Source: Planctomycetota bacterium
Lineage (GTDB): Bacteria; Planctomycetota; UBA8742; UBA2392
Reading direction: 5' to 3'
DNA length: 38,332 nt
Assembly: GCA_022071975.1 (NCBI GenBank)
Contig: JAJVIO010000083.1
Coordinates: forward strand, 1-38,332
How positions within the stretch are numbered: the first letter of the stretch is position 1; each line of letters begins with the position of its first letter. Positions 13,332 through 20,816 of the stretch are shown piece by piece. The notes beneath the pieces were generated by a model, which did not search any database, was not told the origin of the DNA, and saw only the letters and a list, made by a program, of their open reading frames with translations. A program made the translations under genes and the position numbers.

Positions 13332-14225
13332 TTACCGCATGGGCGGGGCATGCAGCTGGTCGCTGTGCTCGGTGGTGTCGATCACCACAATCTCCGGGTC
13401 CACCATTTCGCGCAGGCGGTCTTCCACGAAGAACTTCATGGTGGCGCTGCTGGAGGCGCAGCTGTTGCAGTGGCCGTGAAGCTGCACGTAGACCTTGTTG
13501 CCCTGCACGTCCACCAGTTCCATGTCGCCGCCGTCCATGGCCAGGCCGGGTCGCACCTCGCGGTCCAGCACTTCCTGGATGGCGCGCATTTTATCCAGGT
13601 TGGTCATGTCGCCTGTGGGGCGCGGCGCAGCGGGCTTTGGCGCCTCGCTGGGCATCTCGGCGCGCACGCGGGCGATGATGGCGTTCAGATCCGGGTGGCA
13701 GGTGTTGCAGCCGCCGCCGGCCTTGGTGTAGTGCGCGATCTGCTCGATGGTGGTGAGGTTGTGGTCGCGGATGGCGCGTTCGATCTTGTGCTCGGGGATT
13801 CCGTAGCAGCGGCACACGAACAGGTCGCCGTTTTCATCCAGCTCGGTTTCCAGGTCGATGCCGCGGTAGCGCGCGTAGGCGACTTCCAGCGCCTCCATGC
13901 TCATCACGCAGGTGTGCATCTTTTCCGGAGGCAGGCCGCCCAGAAACTGGCTGATGTCGTCGGCCGTGATGCGCGCGGCGTCGTCGATGTGCTTGCCCTT
14001 CAGCATCTCGGTGAGCGCGCTGCTGGCGGCGATCGCGGACGGCGACCCGAACACCTGGAAGCGCGCGTCGCGGATGACTTCGCTTTCGTCCAGCTTTAGA
14101 TAGAGCTTCAGCGCCTGGCCGGAAGCCATGCTGCCCACCTCGCCCAGCACAGTGGCGTCCGTCAGCACACCCACGTTACGCGGGTTGATGAAGTGGTCCT
14201 TGATCTTCTGTGAGTACGTCAGCAT
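13332..14225 (-). CDS. nifU: NifU-like Fe-S assembly protein with altered scaffold domain
   Basis: A 297-residue protein with the three-part NifU layout: IscU-like domain (1-122), [2Fe-2S] ferredoxin-like domain (about 135-185) and C-terminal NifU domain (about 210-285). The ferredoxin cysteines Cys138, Cys140, Cys173 and Cys176 and the C-terminal Cys253-x2-Cys256 are all present. In the IscU-like domain, by my alignment to Azotobacter NifU, the scaffold cysteines are replaced: Cys35 by Ser35 ('SMASGQ' for 'SLSCGD', also losing the Asp), Cys62 by Ser61 ('FGSPS' for 'FGCGS'), and Cys106 by Thr105 with a Cys one residue later ('MHTCVM' for 'MHCSVM'). The domain otherwise aligns well. It lies just upstream of nifS and shares its direction. 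It may assemble clusters only on the C-terminal domain. Confidence 0.9.
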   Translation of the reverse strand: MLTYSQKIKDHFINPRNVGVLTDATVLGEVGSMASGQALKLYLKLDESEVIRDARFQVFGSPSAIAASSALTEMLKGKHIDDAARITADDISQFLGGLPPEKMHTCVMSMEALEVAYARYRGIDLETELDENGDLFVCRCYGIPEHKIERAIRDHNLTTIEQIAHYTKAGGGCNTCHPDLNAIIARVRAEMPSEAPKPAAPRPTGDMTNLDKMRAIQEVLDREVRPGLAMDGGDMELVDVQGNKVYVQLHGHCNSCASSSATMKFFVEDRLREMVDPEIVVIDTTEHSDQLHAPPMR

Positions 14226-14262
14226 AAGTTGCGCATCCTAACGGCCGGTTAAACTACAATCC

Positions 14263-14283
14263 GGACTCGTTTAGTCCATTATA
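14263..14283 (-). promoter_or_regulatory. Promoter -10 and operator-like inverted repeat before nifU
   Basis: On the minus strand a perfect TATAAT (complement of 14278-14283) lies about 52 bases upstream of the nifU start; no good -35 is seen at 16-18 bases. GGACT-CGTTT-AGTCC (14263-14277) is an inverted repeat that would cover the transcription start, the position expected for a repressor site. The regulator is unknown. Confidence 0.5.
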
Positions 14284-14326
14284 CATATCCGCTGATTTGA
14301 AGGCAGGTTCCGGCTAAAGTCCGGCC

Positions 14327-15754
14327 ATGAAAGTCGATTTCTCGGCAGCCTGGAAAGAGCACGAGCGCCTGGCCGGCGCCGTGCCGCCCGCTTTGCGCGC
14401 GACCCTGGGTGGCGCGTTCACACCCCGCGCGCTGGCCCTGCGCGTGGCGCACGAGACGCTGTCGAAGTTCCCGCGCAACGATGTTCCCACGGTGCTGGAC
14501 CCGTGCTGCGGCCTGGGATCGCTGCTGCTGGCGGCCGTGGAGTGGGCTTGCGTATCGCGCCCGCAGTGGGTGCAGGCGTGGCTGCAGGGCGGCAAGCTGC
14601 AGGGTTGGGAGATTTCTCGCGAGCTGACGGACGGCACGAAACGCGTGCTGACAATCGCGGGCCAGTGCCTGAAGCTGCCGGTGCGCCCGAAGCTGGTGAC
14701 CCGCGACGCCCTGGAATGCGACGAGCGCGAAATCTGCGACGCGGTGATTGCCTGTCCGCCCTGGAAGAACCTGGTCGGCGCGGCGGCCCAGGATCTGCCG
14801 CCTGCCAAGCGCGCGCAGATCGCGCGGCGCTTTGGTTCATTTACGGGCACGCCGGCCCTGCACACGGTTTTCACGGAACTGGCGGGGCGGCTGGTGGCGC
14901 GCCAGGGCGGCCGTGTGGGGATGCTGCTGCCGTTGCGTGTGGCGGACAGCCCCGATTACGCCAGCTTCCGGCGCGCCATGGCGCAGCTGGTTGCGCCCGA
15001 ACAGATACTGCCCCAGGGTCAGGGCGCTTTGCCGGGCGTGCAGGACGACGCCGCGCTGTTCGTGCTGACGGCCGGCAAGGGCGACGTCTCCGGCGAGCCC
15101 TGGGAATCACGCGCCGACGAGCGAGAGCAGCTGTACCAGAGCAGCATCCTGCGCCACATTCCGCTGCGGCCGACGGCTTTCGACGACGTGGGCGTGAACA
15201 CCGGCAACGCCGAGCAGCTGATGATCACGGAAAAGCCCGAGCCCGGCGCCCTGCCGATCCGCGACGCCAGCGACGTGATCCCGTTCGCGATGCGCAAGCC
15301 GCGGCTGTACCTGCGGGCGAAAGTGTCACGCCAGACCGGGCGCTACGCGAAGATCGCGCCGCCGGCCACCTTCAAGCAGGTGAAGATCGTGATCAAGCGC
15401 GACGCGCAACGGCCGATCGCGGCGAAACACACCCCGCCCGCGTTCTTTCGCGACGACCTTATCGGCTGCTTCGGCGCACCGGATTTCGATGACGACTACC
15501 TGCTGGGCGTGTTCAACAGCGAGTACTTCGGGCGGCTCTATCGCGACAGCTTCAGGGAAACGCGGCTGCGCGCCGAGGGGCGCATCACCGTCGAGCAGCT
15601 GCGTCACCTGCCCATCCCCTCGCGCCGCGCGGCCGGCGCGGCGTACAATGAGATTATCCAGTTGAGCCGCGAGCTGCAGAAGTGCGCGGGCAAGAACCCG
15701 CAGCTGCAGGCGAAGCTGGACACCGCCGTGCGCAAGGCTTACACGGGCAAGTAG
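14327..15754 (+). CDS. DNA adenine methyltransferase-like protein with TaqI-like C-terminal domain
   Basis: A 475-residue protein. 'VLDPCCGLGSLLLAAVEW' (about 56-73) is the SAM-binding motif I of class I N6-adenine methyltransferases (gamma order: motif I before motif IV). Motif IV is 'IACPPW' (141-146): the usual catalytic Asn of (N/D)PP(Y/W) is Cys143. The second half ('FKQVKIVIKRDAQRPIA', 'LLGVFNSEYFGRLYRDSFRE', 'LRHLPIP', about 355-450) resembles the TaqI-like target recognition domain. No nuclease or restriction partner is nearby. It could be a solitary methyltransferase, or an inactive or repurposed member given the motif IV change. The GT2 gene starts directly after its stop without a spacer, so the two form an operon. 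Divergent to nifU. Confidence 0.75.
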   Translation: MKVDFSAAWKEHERLAGAVPPALRATLGGAFTPRALALRVAHETLSKFPRNDVPTVLDPCCGLGSLLLAAVEWACVSRPQWVQAWLQGGKLQGWEISRELTDGTKRVLTIAGQCLKLPVRPKLVTRDALECDEREICDAVIACPPWKNLVGAAAQDLPPAKRAQIARRFGSFTGTPALHTVFTELAGRLVARQGGRVGMLLPLRVADSPDYASFRRAMAQLVAPEQILPQGQGALPGVQDDAALFVLTAGKGDVSGEPWESRADEREQLYQSSILRHIPLRPTAFDDVGVNTGNAEQLMITEKPEPGALPIRDASDVIPFAMRKPRLYLRAKVSRQTGRYAKIAPPATFKQVKIVIKRDAQRPIAAKHTPPAFFRDDLIGCFGAPDFDDDYLLGVFNSEYFGRLYRDSFRETRLRAEGRITVEQLRHLPIPSRRAAGAAYNEIIQLSRELQKCAGKNPQLQAKLDTAVRKAYTGK

Positions 15755-16750
15755 ATGTCCGACCGGCAACCATCCGCAAGCTGGCTGCCCGCCGAGTTCG
15801 AACCCGGCCTGGTGTCCGTGGTGATTCCGACTTTCAATCGCGCCGAACTGGTCTGTCAGACAGTGCGCTCGGTGTTTGGTCAGACCTACCCGCGTGTGGA
15901 AGTGATCGTGGGCGACGACGCTTCCAGCGACGATACCCCGGCCCGGCTGGAAGCGTTGCGTGCCGAGTGCCCGGCTGGAGTCCGCTTCGTGCACTTCGGC
16001 GGCGAGAAGGTCGGGTCATGCAATCTGCGCAACCAGGGCGCGGCGCGCAGTCGTGGCGAGTTTCTGATGTTCCTTGATTCCGACGACCTGCTGACGGCGC
16101 CGGCGCTGGGGCAACTGGTCGAGACCATCGCAGGTGTGGACCTGGCCTGGGGCGCCTGGCGCGACCTGCGGACCGATGAGCAAGCGTGCACGCTTTCAAC
16201 ACCCATCATGCGCAGCCTTTCGAAAGACTGGCTGGCCGACCTGATACGCGGCGAGTGGCTGGCGACTTGTGCCGTGCTGTATCGGCGCGAAATTCTGCTG
16301 CGTATTGAGGGCTGGCGCGAAGAGACCGCCCTGGAGAGCGACTTCCACTTCAACATGCAGTTAGGCATCGCCGGTGCTACCCAGGCCGGTCGCGGCGACG
16401 TCGTCGCTTACTACCGGCGCGGCCACCCGGGTCAGATCTCCGAATCTGGCTACGCCGCCAAGACCGCACAAACGCAGCTGGCGTTGCAGCTGGCGGAACG
16501 TTCCCTCGACGCGCGCGGCGGCTGGACGCCGGTTCGCCGCGCCGCCGTAGCCGCGCGCTATTTTCACTCGGCGCGCATGCTGCTTTATCACACGGGCGAC
16601 TTCGACGGATTTGAGCGGCTGCTCATTGAGGCCAAACGTGTGGACCCGGCCTTCAAGCCGCCGAAGTCCTGGTACCGCTGGATCGCCACCATGGCCGGCT
16701 TCCGCAACGCCGAGCGCGTGGCGGCCGTCGGGCGCAAGCTGTTTCGCTAG
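15755..16750 (+). CDS. Family 2 glycosyltransferase
   Basis: A 331-residue GT-A glycosyltransferase. It starts with the typical 'VSVVIPTFNRAELV' (20-33), has 'EVIVGDDASSDDT' (49-61) and the DxD-type metal site 'DSDD' (108-111), where the nucleotide-sugar diphosphate binds. The C-terminal third is helical. No membrane segment, so it is cytoplasmic or peripheral. The acceptor cannot be told; polysaccharide or glycolipid building is usual for GT2. Its ATG begins at the base after the stop of the methyltransferase, an arrangement consistent with translational coupling, though the two functions do not obviously belong together. A GGGGCGGGCTT-type palindromic repeat follows. Confidence 0.92.
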   Translation: MSDRQPSASWLPAEFEPGLVSVVIPTFNRAELVCQTVRSVFGQTYPRVEVIVGDDASSDDTPARLEALRAECPAGVRFVHFGGEKVGSCNLRNQGAARSRGEFLMFLDSDDLLTAPALGQLVETIAGVDLAWGAWRDLRTDEQACTLSTPIMRSLSKDWLADLIRGEWLATCAVLYRREILLRIEGWREETALESDFHFNMQLGIAGATQAGRGDVVAYYRRGHPGQISESGYAAKTAQTQLALQLAERSLDARGGWTPVRRAAVAARYFHSARMLLYHTGDFDGFERLLIEAKRVDPAFKPPKSWYRWIATMAGFRNAERVAAVGRKLFR

Positions 16751-16752
16751 CC

Positions 16753-16830
16753 GTGGGGCGGGCTTCCAGCCTGCCCGTCTTCAGCGGGTGCGGGCCGTGG
16801 CTTCAACGGCAGACTGGAAGTCTGCCCCAC
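16753..16830. repeat. GTGGGGCGGGCT/GCCCCAC palindromic repeat
   Basis: GTGGGGC (16753-16759) pairs with GCCCCAC (16824-16830); inside are GGGCTTCCAGCCTGCCC and GGCAGACTGGAAGTCTGCC hairpins. It is a relative of the 2919-2973 block and lies between convergent genes. Confidence 0.7.
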
Positions 16831-16832
16831 GC

Positions 16833-17645
16833 TTAAAACCGCTCTTCCTTGTGCTTGGTGGGCTCCGCCAGATCGCGGTCCTTTTCCTTCACCTTCTTGG
16901 CCGGGATGCCCACGTACACCGCGTGTTCGCGGGTGTTGCGGGTCAGCAGGCCGTGGGCGCCGAGCATGCTGTTCTCGCCAAGCTGCGCGCCGGCCAGCAC
17001 CGTCGAGTGGTAGGTGAGGCGGCAGCGCGGGCCGATCACGGTTTTGCGGTTGTCCACGAACTGCTGCAGGTTGATGTCGTGAGTGTGGCTGTAGACGTTG
17101 ACGAAGTCGGCGCAGCTCGACTTGTCTCCCAGCACGATGCCGCCGCGGTCGTCCAGCAGCACCCAGCGGTGCACCACCACGTTGTCGCCGACCTCCATTT
17201 TGTAGCCGAAGGTGAACTCGACGAAGGGGAAGCACTTAAAATTCTTGCCCACGCGCTTGAAGATGTACTTGGCCAGCATGCGCCGCAGGCGGAAGCCGAG
17301 CTCGAGGTTCAGGCCGGCCGGGCTGCGGTCGAACATGTACCACAGCCACAGCAGCGGCTTGACCTCGGCAAATTTCACCGGGTCGCAATCGCCGTAATAC
17401 TCGGATTCCAGCGTCACGAAGCGCGGGTCGAGCTGCATGCCCATCAGCGGGTTGCCGACCATGCCGCCCCACAGGGTGGTCAACGCGTCGCGGCAGATGT
17501 CGCTGCGGTCTTCGCCGGCGATGATGCGCTGCTCGATGCCGCTGACGAACTCGGTGTACAGCTCGTCGGCGTCGCCCGGCAGGTTCAACTGGCGCAGCTT
17601 CATTTCAACGCCGATCGGTTTGGCCGGCGGTGGCACGTCGGTCAT
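16833..17645 (-). CDS. Hexapeptide-repeat (left-handed beta-helix) acyltransferase
   Basis: A 270-residue protein. From about residue 140 the sequence runs in six-residue steps typical of the left-handed beta-helix ('VGDNVVVHRWVLLDDRG', 'IGPRCRLTYHSTVLAGAQLGENSMLGAHGLL'), ending in 'VGIPAKKV', the classic end of maltose/galactoside O-acetyltransferase-like enzymes. 'YSHTHD' near residue 190 holds the candidate catalytic His. The first 130 residues are a helical extension longer than in typical family members and not recognised. The start is the ATG at 17645 because AAGGAGA lies five bases upstream; the longer frame from 17678 lacks a better site. Acetyl- or other acyl-CoA donor is likely; the acceptor is unknown, although a glycosyltransferase lies nearby on the other strand. 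Confidence 0.82.
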   Translation of the reverse strand: MTDVPPPAKPIGVEMKLRQLNLPGDADELYTEFVSGIEQRIIAGEDRSDICRDALTTLWGGMVGNPLMGMQLDPRFVTLESEYYGDCDPVKFAEVKPLLWLWYMFDRSPAGLNLELGFRLRRMLAKYIFKRVGKNFKCFPFVEFTFGYKMEVGDNVVVHRWVLLDDRGGIVLGDKSSCADFVNVYSHTHDINLQQFVDNRKTVIGPRCRLTYHSTVLAGAQLGENSMLGAHGLLTRNTREHAVYVGIPAKKVKEKDRDLAEPTKHKEERF

Positions 17646-17678
17646 GGGAATCTCCTTGCCGCCCTCAAACCAAATCAC

Positions 17679-17742
17679 AGCCCAGCCCGCAAGGGCTGGG
17701 GTGGATTGGACGATTCAGACCCAGCCCTCGCGGGCTGGGCTT
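17679..17742. repeat. Two CCCAGCCC/GGGCTGGG palindromes
   Basis: CCCAGCCCGCAAGGGCTGGG (17681-17700) and a second copy with CGCG centre (17720-17739) stand 19 bases apart. They lie between two leftward genes; either could act as a terminator, but two copies of the same palindrome fit a repeat family better. Confidence 0.75.
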
Positions 17743-17746
17743 GGAT

Positions 17747-18130
17747 TCATACCGCACGGATTGCCGGCGCGTCGCTCGCGCTCAGCGGCTTCAGGTCGCT
17801 TGCGCCCATCAGCACAGGCGCCATCAGCGCCTCGTACTGTCGAAGGTAGTCCTTCACATCAACGCCGTGGTACTCGCCCGGTAGGTCCGCCAGGCGCGAG
17901 GTGGCCGACTTCGCCAGTTGCCGCGCGCCGCTGAAGTTGGCATTGGCGTAGTGATACAAACTGACGGCCGCCTGCAGGAACGCCTGGTAGAACTCGGCGT
18001 CGCGCCCGTGGCTGCGTTTCCAGAGCACTTCCAGAACCTCATGCACCATGAACCAGTCGTGCGCGGCGTACAGCTGCAGCGCGCGCTGCCACAGCACGGT
18101 GTCAGGCTGGTTCAGCAGGTCTTCGGCCAT
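17747..18130 (-). CDS. DUF309 family protein
   Basis: A 127-residue all-helical cytoplasmic protein. It shows the family pattern 'HEVLEVLWKR', 'FYQAFLQAAVSLYHYANANFSGA' and 'LPGEYHGVDV'; the His-Glu of 'HEVLE' is the conserved core. DUF309 proteins have no settled function. The ATG at 18130 is chosen over the upstream 18151 start because the latter begins in a repeat-like sequence. It stands downstream of the SPFH/propeller gene in the same direction, separated by a short repeat. Confidence 0.82.
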   Translation of the reverse strand: MAEDLLNQPDTVLWQRALQLYAAHDWFMVHEVLEVLWKRSHGRDAEFYQAFLQAAVSLYHYANANFSGARQLAKSATSRLADLPGEYHGVDVKDYLRQYEALMAPVLMGASDLKPLSASDAPAIRAV

Positions 18131-18146
18131 GGTGAACCTACATACG

Positions 18147-18173
18147 CACACGGAGACACGAAGTCACGAAGAA
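18147..18173. repeat. CACGGAGACACGAAGTCACGAAG repeat type
   Basis: The stretch is a tandem of 'CACGGAG'/'CACGAAG' units, a further intergenic repeat class familiar from other GC-rich genomes. It separates the DUF309 and SPFH genes. Confidence 0.5.
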
Positions 18174-18222
18174 CATCCGGGGTGGCGGGCCGCGCGCTGG
18201 CGCTTGCGGCTCCTGTTTCTGG

Positions 18223-20658
18223 TTACCGGTACCCGGGCGGGTGTTTCAGGCCGGTGGGGGGCGGGGGTGTGGTGAAAGCACCCTTGCTGATCGCGCCGGG
18301 CGGCACCAGCCTTACGTCCAGCACCGGCTCCGTGAACTGGAACTGCCAGGCCGGCCAGTCCGGGCGGGTTTCGCGCCAGGCGAAGATGCGCATGCGGTCG
18401 CGGCTCAAGCCAATGATCGTCCCGTTCAGCACGTCGCAGGTGCGCACGGGCTCGGGCGCCGTGAACTCCAGCGCCGTGCTGCCGTCTCTAAACAGCATGG
18501 GCACCACCGGCCGCTTGATCGCCACCAGCAGGCAGCGCCGCCCGCCCTTGAGCTCGGTGGCGGCCAGGTCGGAAATCGCCGTGCCCGCGTAGAAGGCCAG
18601 CACCGGCGGCTCGCTCGATTTCGGGTCCCACACGAACACGTCGCCCGCGGTGTCGGCGATCAGCACATACTTGTCGTCGGCGGCCAGCGCCGTCACTTCA
18701 TGGCGCGTGCCGCGATAGCGCGCGGCCACCCGCAGGGTGCTGCCGCTGTCGTTGGTGGCCTCCAGCAGCATCACGCTGGGGCCGTTTGCGAACAGCAGGC
18801 GGCCGTCGAACACCTGCAGGTTGCGGGTGGTTGAGAACTTGCTGATCAGCTCCGGCATCACCTGCACCGCGCTGCTGTAGGGTTGCAGGCGCGGCCAGCG
18901 CAGCAGGCCGAACTCGCTGTGCGTCGCGTAGATGAAACCGTGGTAAACCACCGCCGCGTTGATGCCCGTGCGCGCATCCACGCCGGGGCCGATGGGGTAC
19001 TCGCGGTTCGCCTTCTGGTGCTGCACCAGCGTGGTGTAGACGCCGTTGCGCGCGCCGGCCAGGATCAAACGGTCGGCGCCTTCGCCGGACACGCGCACGC
19101 TGCGCAGGCTGCCGAGCCGGCCGTGGTCGTAATCCAGCGAGAGCAGTGTGTTGTCCAGGTTGACCTGGCTGAGCGGGTCGATCGCGAAGACGCGACGGCC
19201 GGAAGTCACCAGCGCGGCGGCGTCGATTTCCGGCTGCGTGTCGGCTTCTTTGTCGGCTTCCTTGAGCTCCGCCGGGCTGAGTTCTTCCGGGCGGATCTCG
19301 CGGGTTTCGTGGGACTCCGGCGCTGATACCGCCTGGGCGACTTCGGTGAGCGAAGTACCCAACGCCTCGTTCATCTTGCTGGCGGCGACTGTGGCGACGT
19401 CTTCCTCGTCGATCTCGGCCGGGCGTCGCATCGCTTCTGTGTCCTGTTGCGCGATGCGCACGGAGTCGCCTTCCTTCACCTTGCCCGTGTCGGCCTCGCG
19501 CTGTTCCTCGCGGATCGGCTCGAGGCGCGGCTTGGAAATCGCGAGCTCGACCTGGCGGGCCTTCTGGGCCTCGATTTCGGCCACGGCCTTGAGCTGCTCG
19601 GGCGTCATGCTTTTCAGCATCAGCTTGTGCAGCAGGTCGGCCTTCAGCTGTTCGTCCCGGATCAGGTTGATGTAGACCTCGATGCGGTCTTCCGACAGCT
19701 CGGACTTCAGCTTCTTCACCACCTCGACGTGCTTGTCGAGCATGATGGAGTCCATCTCGAGCTTGTCCTCCATCACCAGCTTGCGCAGCGTGGCCTCGAG
19801 GCTGTGGGCCTGCTCGCGGTACTCGGCCTCCAGCTTGTCGAGCTCGGCTTTGCGCTCGAGGTCTTTCAGCTTGCGCTGGTGCTCCTTGATCAGGCCTTCT
19901 TCGCGGGCGGAAACCAGGAAGTCTTCCAGCTCCTGGCGCGAAAGCTCCTGCCCCAGCTGGTCGCGCAGCATGGCGGCCTGCACTTCCTGCTTGGCGCGGT
20001 CGCGCTCGCCCTGTTGCTTGACTTCGGCGAGGTCCTGGCGGTGTTTCTCGAAGTCGTCGCTGCGCAGGCGCCCCAGCTCGAGGCCGAGGTCGGAAATGCC
20101 CTTGGCCTGCAGCTCGGAGGCGCAGCGCTGGATGATGCGCTCGCGGATCTGCTGCTGCTGGGTTTCATCCGCAAGCTGCTCGGCGCTGTACTCTTTGATT
20201 ACGCTGCGCACGGCGCTTGCCACCTGCTCCTGCATTTCCGCCTTCAGCAGCGGCCAGTCGAAGTGGCGGCGGCCTTCAACGTTGTGCTCGATGAACGACT
20301 CTATGGTGTCGCGCCGGGTGATGTCGGGCGTGACGCTGAGCTCGAAGTTCACGCTGGCGTCGAAGCCGTCGCTGGTAGTGGCCTTTTGCGCGTTGAAGGG
20401 GATGCGCACATCGCGGTCGCGCAGCAGGTGGGCGGTGAATTCGCCGGCTGTTTCCTCGCCGGGCATCAGCACCTTGGACTTGCCGCCCTTTTCCTCGACC
20501 AGGCCGACGAAGCCCTGCGGCACGGCGTACTTGCTGCCGAGGATGCCCTTGACCTGCTCGGACTTCACGCGCAGGTAGACGGTGTTGGCCGTGGGCGTGA
20601 CGGGGTCGCGCTGGAAGCGCTCGGTTTCCCCGTATTGTTTTTCGACGAACTCTTCCAT
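18223..20658 (-). CDS. SPFH/band-7-like domain, coiled coil and C-terminal beta-propeller fusion
   Basis: An 811-residue protein in three parts. Residues about 25-200 resemble an SPFH/band-7 domain ('GFVGLVEEKGGK', 'TSDGFDASVNFELSVTPD', 'VASAVRSVIKEYSAEQL'). About 195-440 is a long, highly charged heptad-rich coiled coil (glutamine, lysine and glutamate), as in flotillin-like proteins. An acidic linker follows (about 440-480), then about 300 residues of regular beta-strand pattern ('LILAGARNGVYTTL', 'YVLIADTAGDVFVWDP', 'IIGLSRDRMRIFAW'), which reads like a beta-propeller of WD40/YVTN type. No signal peptide or membrane helix is evident, so it may be peripheral on the membrane or cytoplasmic. 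The ATG at 20658 is used; a longer start at 20718 or 20724 is possible. This order of domains is not one I know. Confidence 0.7.
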   Translation of the reverse strand: MEEFVEKQYGETERFQRDPVTPTANTVYLRVKSEQVKGILGSKYAVPQGFVGLVEEKGGKSKVLMPGEETAGEFTAHLLRDRDVRIPFNAQKATTSDGFDASVNFELSVTPDITRRDTIESFIEHNVEGRRHFDWPLLKAEMQEQVASAVRSVIKEYSAEQLADETQQQQIRERIIQRCASELQAKGISDLGLELGRLRSDDFEKHRQDLAEVKQQGERDRAKQEVQAAMLRDQLGQELSRQELEDFLVSAREEGLIKEHQRKLKDLERKAELDKLEAEYREQAHSLEATLRKLVMEDKLEMDSIMLDKHVEVVKKLKSELSEDRIEVYINLIRDEQLKADLLHKLMLKSMTPEQLKAVAEIEAQKARQVELAISKPRLEPIREEQREADTGKVKEGDSVRIAQQDTEAMRRPAEIDEEDVATVAASKMNEALGTSLTEVAQAVSAPESHETREIRPEELSPAELKEADKEADTQPEIDAAALVTSGRRVFAIDPLSQVNLDNTLLSLDYDHGRLGSLRSVRVSGEGADRLILAGARNGVYTTLVQHQKANREYPIGPGVDARTGINAAVVYHGFIYATHSEFGLLRWPRLQPYSSAVQVMPELISKFSTTRNLQVFDGRLLFANGPSVMLLEATNDSGSTLRVAARYRGTRHEVTALAADDKYVLIADTAGDVFVWDPKSSEPPVLAFYAGTAISDLAATELKGGRRCLLVAIKRPVVPMLFRDGSTALEFTAPEPVRTCDVLNGTIIGLSRDRMRIFAWRETRPDWPAWQFQFTEPVLDVRLVPPGAISKGAFTTPPPPTGLKHPPGYR

Positions 20659-20816
20659 CGCACTCAAGTTTACAGCCCAAAAGCGGCTTGAAAACGGGCG
20701 TTTCAGGCCGTCTGTCATTGCCAAAACGCGCCGTCGGGTTTCTGTAGTCCTTGACCCGCCCTTGGCCGTAACAATGGCGGGCCTAAAGTGACCTTCCTGA
20801 CCAACCGGAGATTTCC

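Noticed and set aside
12034..14225. A nitrogen-fixation cluster
   Set aside because: nifU and nifS also serve general Fe-S assembly and no nitrogenase, nifB, nifE or nifN gene is present.
15790..15810. A tRNA-like 'GTTCGAAC' near the start of the GT2 gene
   Set aside because: It lies in the coding sequence and no cloverleaf can be drawn around it.
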